From Paracoccaceae bacterium (GTDB lineage: Bacteria; Pseudomonadota; Alphaproteobacteria; Rhodobacterales; Rhodobacteraceae), in contig JAFGXY010000057.1 of the NCBI GenBank assembly GCA_016936395.1, forward strand, positions 1 through 36,294: a DNA stretch of 36,294 bases, given 5' to 3'. Below the pieces are notes generated by a model. It saw only the letters and a program-made list of their open reading frames with translations, was not told the DNA's origin and searched no databases. The position numbers and the translations under genes were made by a program. This document shows, in pieces, positions 33,774 to 36,294 of this stretch (the first letter of the stretch is position 1; every line of letters starts with the position of its first letter).

Positions 33774-34778
33774 CTAGGCCGCCCCGGCCTGCAGGTGGCC
33801 AAGCGCGCGCTGCACCAGCTCGGGCCCCGCCCCCTCGCGCGTGGCGCCCTCTGACAGCACCCGCCGCCAGCCGCGCGCCCCGGGCCGCCCGGCAAACAGG
33901 CCCAGCATGTGCCGGGTGATCTGATGCAGCTTGCCCCCCGCCGACAGATGCGCGTCGATATAGGGCAGCATCAGGTCGACCACGGTTTCGGCATCGGGGC
34001 CCGGGTCATCCCCCCACAGCGCATCGGCCCCGATCAGCGTGGCCCCCGGGTCATGATAGGCCGCGCGCCCGATCATCACCCCGTCCAGGCCTTGCGCCAA
34101 CAGCGCCCTTGCCTGATCCAGGGTGGCCACACCGCCATTCAGGCAGATCGTCAACTCGGGAAAGGCATGTTTCATCTTCAGCACCAGCGGGTAGTCCAAT
34201 GGCGGAATGTCCCGATTTTCCTTTGGCGACAGGCCTTGCAGCCAGGCCTTGCGGGCGTGGATGATGAAATGCCGCACACCGGCGCGTGACACCTGAGCGA
34301 TGAAATCAGGCAGAACCTCCTCGGGTATCTGGTCATCCACCCCGATCCGGCATTTCACCGTCACCGGCACGTCGGTTTCGGCCTGCATTGCCGCGACGCA
34401 GTCGGCCACCAGTTTGGGCCGCTCCATCAGCACCGCACCGAAACAGCCCGACTGCACCCGGTCTGACGGGCAGCCGACGTTCAGGTTGATCTCGTCATAG
34501 CCCCAGTCCCGCGCGATCCGCACCGCTGCGGCCAGTTCCGCCGGGTCCGACCCGCCCAGTTGCAATGCGACAGGGTGCTCTTGCGCGCTGTAATCCAGCA
34601 GCCGCGCCTTGGGCCCATGCAGAACGGCAGGCGCTGTGACCATCTCGGTATACAGCATCGCCCGACGTGTCATCAGCCGGTGGAAGAACCGACAATGCCG
34701 ATCCGTCCAGTCCATCATCGGGGCCACAGATAGTCTGTGACTTCCGTAAGTGCTTTGTTTTTCTTCATATTTTGTCAT
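33774..34778 (-). CDS. dusA: tRNA-dihydrouridine(20/20a) synthase
   Basis: 334 residues from ATG 34778; a GTG at 34796 would add six. DusA reduces uridines 20 and 20a in tRNA D-loops using FMN and NADPH. FMN-barrel motifs: RLSVAPMMDWTDRHCRFFHRL, LQLGGSDP, EINLNVGCPSDRVQSGCFGAVLM with the catalytic C103, TVKCRIGVDD, FIIHARKAWLQGLSPKENRDIPPL and GVMIGRAAYHDP. Length matches E. coli DusA. An integrase stub lies immediately upstream on the other strand. The dusA 5' end is a known insertion site of a tyrosine-integrase family, so the first residues (TKYEEKQSTYGS) may come from an integration event. Confidence 0.95.
   Translation of the reverse strand: MTKYEEKQSTYGSHRLSVAPMMDWTDRHCRFFHRLMTRRAMLYTEMVTAPAVLHGPKARLLDYSAQEHPVALQLGGSDPAELAAAVRIARDWGYDEINLNVGCPSDRVQSGCFGAVLMERPKLVADCVAAMQAETDVPVTVKCRIGVDDQIPEEVLPDFIAQVSRAGVRHFIIHARKAWLQGLSPKENRDIPPLDYPLVLKMKHAFPELTICLNGGVATLDQARALLAQGLDGVMIGRAAYHDPGATLIGADALWGDDPGPDAETVVDLMLPYIDAHLSAGGKLHQITRHMLGLFAGRPGARGWRRVLSEGATREGAGPELVQRALGHLQAGAA
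34725..34739. other. Inverted repeat CACAGA-TAG-TCTGTG in the 5' end of dusA, att-site candidate
   Basis: Perfect 6-bp arms covering dusA codons 14-18. dusA-targeted integrases use a site in the first codons of this gene. Position is suitable, but I cannot prove it is the attachment core without a second copy. Confidence 0.35.
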
Positions 34779-34802
34779 TTTCGCAGTCACACACACTTAC
34801 TT

Positions 34803-34822
34803 GATTTTGGCCGATTTTGGCC
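34803..34822. repeat. Tandem 10-bp repeat GATTTTGGCC x2
   Basis: Copies at 34803-34812 and 34813-34822 in the gap between dusA and the integrase stub. Arm-type integrase sites are often short direct repeats in this position; speculative. Confidence 0.7.
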
Positions 34823-34846
34823 TATTTCCGCCTTTTTCATTATCTA

Positions 34847-34885
34847 GTATGACACCGAGTCATACGGATTCGAGTGGAGTCATAC
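34847..34885. promoter_or_regulatory. GTATGAC-N5-GTCATAC palindrome plus a third GTCATAC before the integrase stub
   Basis: GTATGAC (34847-34853), 5 bases, GTCATAC (34859-34865), then GTCATAC again at 34879-34885, ending right at the ATG of the integrase. Such iterated half-sites are typical of a repressor or an excisionase/integrase binding region. Confidence 0.5.
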
Positions 34886-35038
34886 ATGGCAACGATAGTT
34901 GGACGGACCAGAAAGGACGGCTCGACCGTCTATTTAGCGCAGATCGTACGTAGGGGCCACGGGTTCCAAGAGTCGCGCTCTTTCGACAAAGAGAAGACCG
35001 CGAAGGCTTGGGCCGGCTCTGTTGCACAAATCGCCTGA
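34886..35038 (+). pseudogene. N-terminal stub of a tyrosine-recombinase integrase, cut by the insertion sequence
   Basis: ATG 34886 with TGGAG upstream. The frame gives about 43 genuine residues (MATIVGRTRKDGSTVYLAQI, then RRGHGFQESRSFDKEKTAKAWA) before the left end of the IS at 35015; it stops at 35038 inside the IS. This is the arm-binding N-terminus common to phage-type integrases (TKRTRKDG..YRAQI...SRTFD....AEAW). The catalytic domain is absent and does not reappear on the other side of the IS. The stub is divergent from dusA and 107 bases away, matching the arrangement of dusA-associated integrases. Confidence 0.75.
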
Positions 35039-36065
35039 GGGGATTCATGTCGTGACTCCAGCATGATAGCTGGGGCACATGAGCAGACCCACACCCCCCG
35101 CCTACAAGACTCGCAACTGGCCGGCCTACAACGAGGCGCTCAAGCGCCGGGGCTCGCTGACGGTCTGGTTCGACCCCGCCATGACCTGGGGCGCCGCGCC
35201 GACTGGCAAGCGCGGCCGACAGCCCGATTACAGCGATGCCGCGATACAGACTTGCCTGACGCTGAAGGTGCTGTTCGGCATGGCCTTGCGCCAGACGACC
35301 GGGTTCGTCGAAAGCCTGTTGCGCCTGATCGGTCTGGACTGGACCGTGCCGGACTTCAGCACGCTGTCGCGACGGCAGAAGACCCTGAAGGTGAACATCC
35401 CCTACCGCGGCTCGGACGGTCCGCTGCATCTGTTGGTCGACAGCACGGGCATCAAGGTTGAAGGCGAGGGGGAGTGGAACGCGCGCAAGCATGGTGGCCC
35501 GAAACGACGCGTCTGGCGCAAGATCCATATCGGGATTGACGAGAAAACACTGGAAATCCGGGCCGCCGAGTTCACCACCAGCGACATCGGCGACGCCCCC
35601 ATGCTGCCCGAACTGCTCGACCAGATCCCGCCCGAGCAGGAGATCGGCAGCGTCACCGCCGACGGCGCCTTCGACACCCGCAAGTGCCACGACGCCATCG
35701 CCGCTCGCAGCGCTACGGCCATCATACCGCCCCGAAAAAATGCCAAACCATGGAAGCCCGATAGCCCCGGAGCGATTGCGCGGAACGAGGCGCTTCGCGC
35801 GTCGAAACGCTTCGGTCGAACGATCTGGCGACGATGGAGCGGCTATCACCGCCGAAGCCGCGCCGAGACCAAGATGCATTGCGTCAAGCTCTTGGGTCAA
35901 CGCCTCTCCGCGCGCGAGTTCGACCGTCAGGTTGCCGAGTTCCAGGTCCGTGTCGCCGTCTTGAACGCCTTCACATCGCTCGGCATCCCGGTCACAGAGG
36001 CCGTGGGATGACACTGTCCGGGGAAAGGGGAACCTCGGCCATCAGCTGATTTGTGCAACAGAGTC
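35015..36065 (+). mobile_element. IS903-like insertion sequence (IS5 family), 1051 bp
   Basis: Left end GGCTCTGTTGCACAAATC (35015-35032). Right end, read inward, GACTCTGTTGCACAAATC (36065-36048). 17 of 18 bases match, with a perfect 16-bp core. IS903 itself has 18-bp ends (beginning GGCTTTGTTG), about 1057 bp and 9-bp target duplications. Here the 9 bp on the left (GCTTGGGCC, 35006-35014) and right (GGGTCCGGC, 36066-36074) do not match, so one flank has been lost or exchanged. Confidence 0.92.
35079..36011 (+). CDS. IS5 family transposase, IS903 group, intact
   Basis: 310 residues, ATG 35079. It follows the IS903 pattern from the start: YKTRNWPAYNEALKRRGSLTVWFD, GRQPDYSDAAIQTCLTLK, then FGMALRQTTGFVESLLRLIGLDWTVPDFSTLSRR. 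The catalytic triad is D121 (VDSTGIK), D195 (TADGAFDTR) and E263 in YHRRSRAETKM, agreeing with the IS903 DDE layout (D121, D193, E259). The frame is full length, so the element could be active. The 3' end is followed within 54 bases by the right inverted repeat. Confidence 0.96.
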   Translation: MSRPTPPAYKTRNWPAYNEALKRRGSLTVWFDPAMTWGAAPTGKRGRQPDYSDAAIQTCLTLKVLFGMALRQTTGFVESLLRLIGLDWTVPDFSTLSRRQKTLKVNIPYRGSDGPLHLLVDSTGIKVEGEGEWNARKHGGPKRRVWRKIHIGIDEKTLEIRAAEFTTSDIGDAPMLPELLDQIPPEQEIGSVTADGAFDTRKCHDAIAARSATAIIPPRKNAKPWKPDSPGAIARNEALRASKRFGRTIWRRWSGYHRRSRAETKMHCVKLLGQRLSAREFDRQVAEFQVRVAVLNAFTSLGIPVTEAVG

Positions 36066-36125
36066 GGGTCCGGCACGTCTCGAACGACTGGTCATATTGC
36101 ATTCCTGCAAGGCTTGTCCTCAAGG

Positions 36126-36294
36126 CTATCCTGTTTGCTCACGCCCTTGAATCCTCAATAGAACCGCCCCGCCGAAGACCAGGCCCAGCACGCCCAGAAA
36201 GATCATGGTGAACGCTGCGGCCACGCGGATCTCGAGGTTCATGAAGGTCTCGAGCAGGGCCACGCCCACGGGCCGATACTGCGCCGAGCCCAGA
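36126..36294 (-). CDS. ABC transporter permease, C-terminal fragment at window edge
   Basis: Leftward frame entering from the right edge, 55 residues before TAG at 36126-36128. It reads LGSAQYRPVGVALLETFMNL, then EIRVAAAFTMIFLGVLGLVF, then GGAVLLRIQGREQTG. The last membrane helix and the TFMNLEIRVAAAF segment resemble the end of binding-protein-dependent permeases (iron/thiamine/polyamine type). It may be a complete gene continuing beyond the window. It is not part of the integrase. The junction with the IS lies 60 bases away. A small hairpin (TTGCA-TTCC-TGCAA, 36097-36110) lies downstream of its stop. Confidence 0.6.
   Translation of the reverse strand, partial: LGSAQYRPVGVALLETFMNLEIRVAAAFTMIFLGVLGLVFGGAVLLRIQGREQTG

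Noticed and set aside
34860-36014. 384-codon open frame on the minus strand across the IS
   Set aside because: Antisense to the intact IS903-like transposase and the integrase stub.
36066-36125. Continuation of the integrase after the IS
   Set aside because: The plus-strand frames read to early stops or lack any integrase motif; the minus strand is the permease end and its 3' flank.

Overview
The window reads as chromosomal DNA of an alphaproteobacterium of the Rhodobacteraceae (Rhodobacter/Paracoccus-like). The support is high GC, the Usg protein, a tetrahydrofolate-linked sarcosine oxidase operon (soxB-soxD-soxA-soxG), an ATP-binding-first peptide transporter operon, CcmI, TrmFO/GluQ-RS, and typical short palindromes and hairpins between genes. 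Genus is not resolved from sequence reading alone. No rRNA, tRNA or CRISPR array was seen.

Layout. 1-7.4 kb: the start of an exported Ala-rich repeat protein (cut by the window edge), then a surface-glycan-type island. The island holds a three-domain protein (DxD glycosyltransferase, Rossmann/methyltransferase-like domain, alpha/beta-hydrolase-like domain), two GT2-like glycosyltransferases, and a stand-alone paralogue of the hydrolase-like domain that has lost its nucleophile. 7.4-9.0 kb: a small lipoprotein and moaA (molybdenum cofactor). 9.1-16.4 kb: an M20 amidohydrolase divergent from a complete five-gene peptide/dipeptide ABC transporter (two ATPases, binding protein, two permeases), with a terminator-like hairpin between binding protein and permeases. 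16.6-18.1 kb: an ArsR-family regulator whose three cysteines match the persulfide sensor SqrR in spacing, an SDR oxidoreductase and usg. 18.3-21.9 kb: gyrA, a DoxX-like membrane protein and a small unknown protein. 22.0-25.0 kb: a porin-like beta-barrel protein with a visible promoter, then trmFO and gluQ (overlapping tRNA-modification genes). 25.1-30.6 kb: soxG, soxA, soxD, a 54-residue one-helix membrane protein and soxB, all on the minus strand. 30.8-32.9 kb: ccmI-ruvX-DUF1289, each joined by a 4-base overlap. 32.9-34.8 kb: a TauE/SafE permease and dusA on the minus strand.

The right end (34.8-36.3 kb) is accessory. Immediately upstream of dusA lies the N-terminal stub of a tyrosine-recombinase-type integrase, cut by an intact IS903-like element (IS5 family, 18-bp ends, 1051 bp). 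The two flanks of the IS do not share a 9-bp duplication, and the far side is the C-terminus of an unrelated ABC permease. This looks like the scar of a dusA-targeted genomic island, largely deleted through the insertion sequence.

Functionally the core is housekeeping (topology, tRNA modification, cofactor and cytochrome maturation) plus catabolism of N-methylated and peptide nitrogen sources. The less described parts are the glycan/pseudo-hydrolase island, the orphan SqrR-like regulator, the small membrane protein inside the sox operon, and the dusA island remnant.
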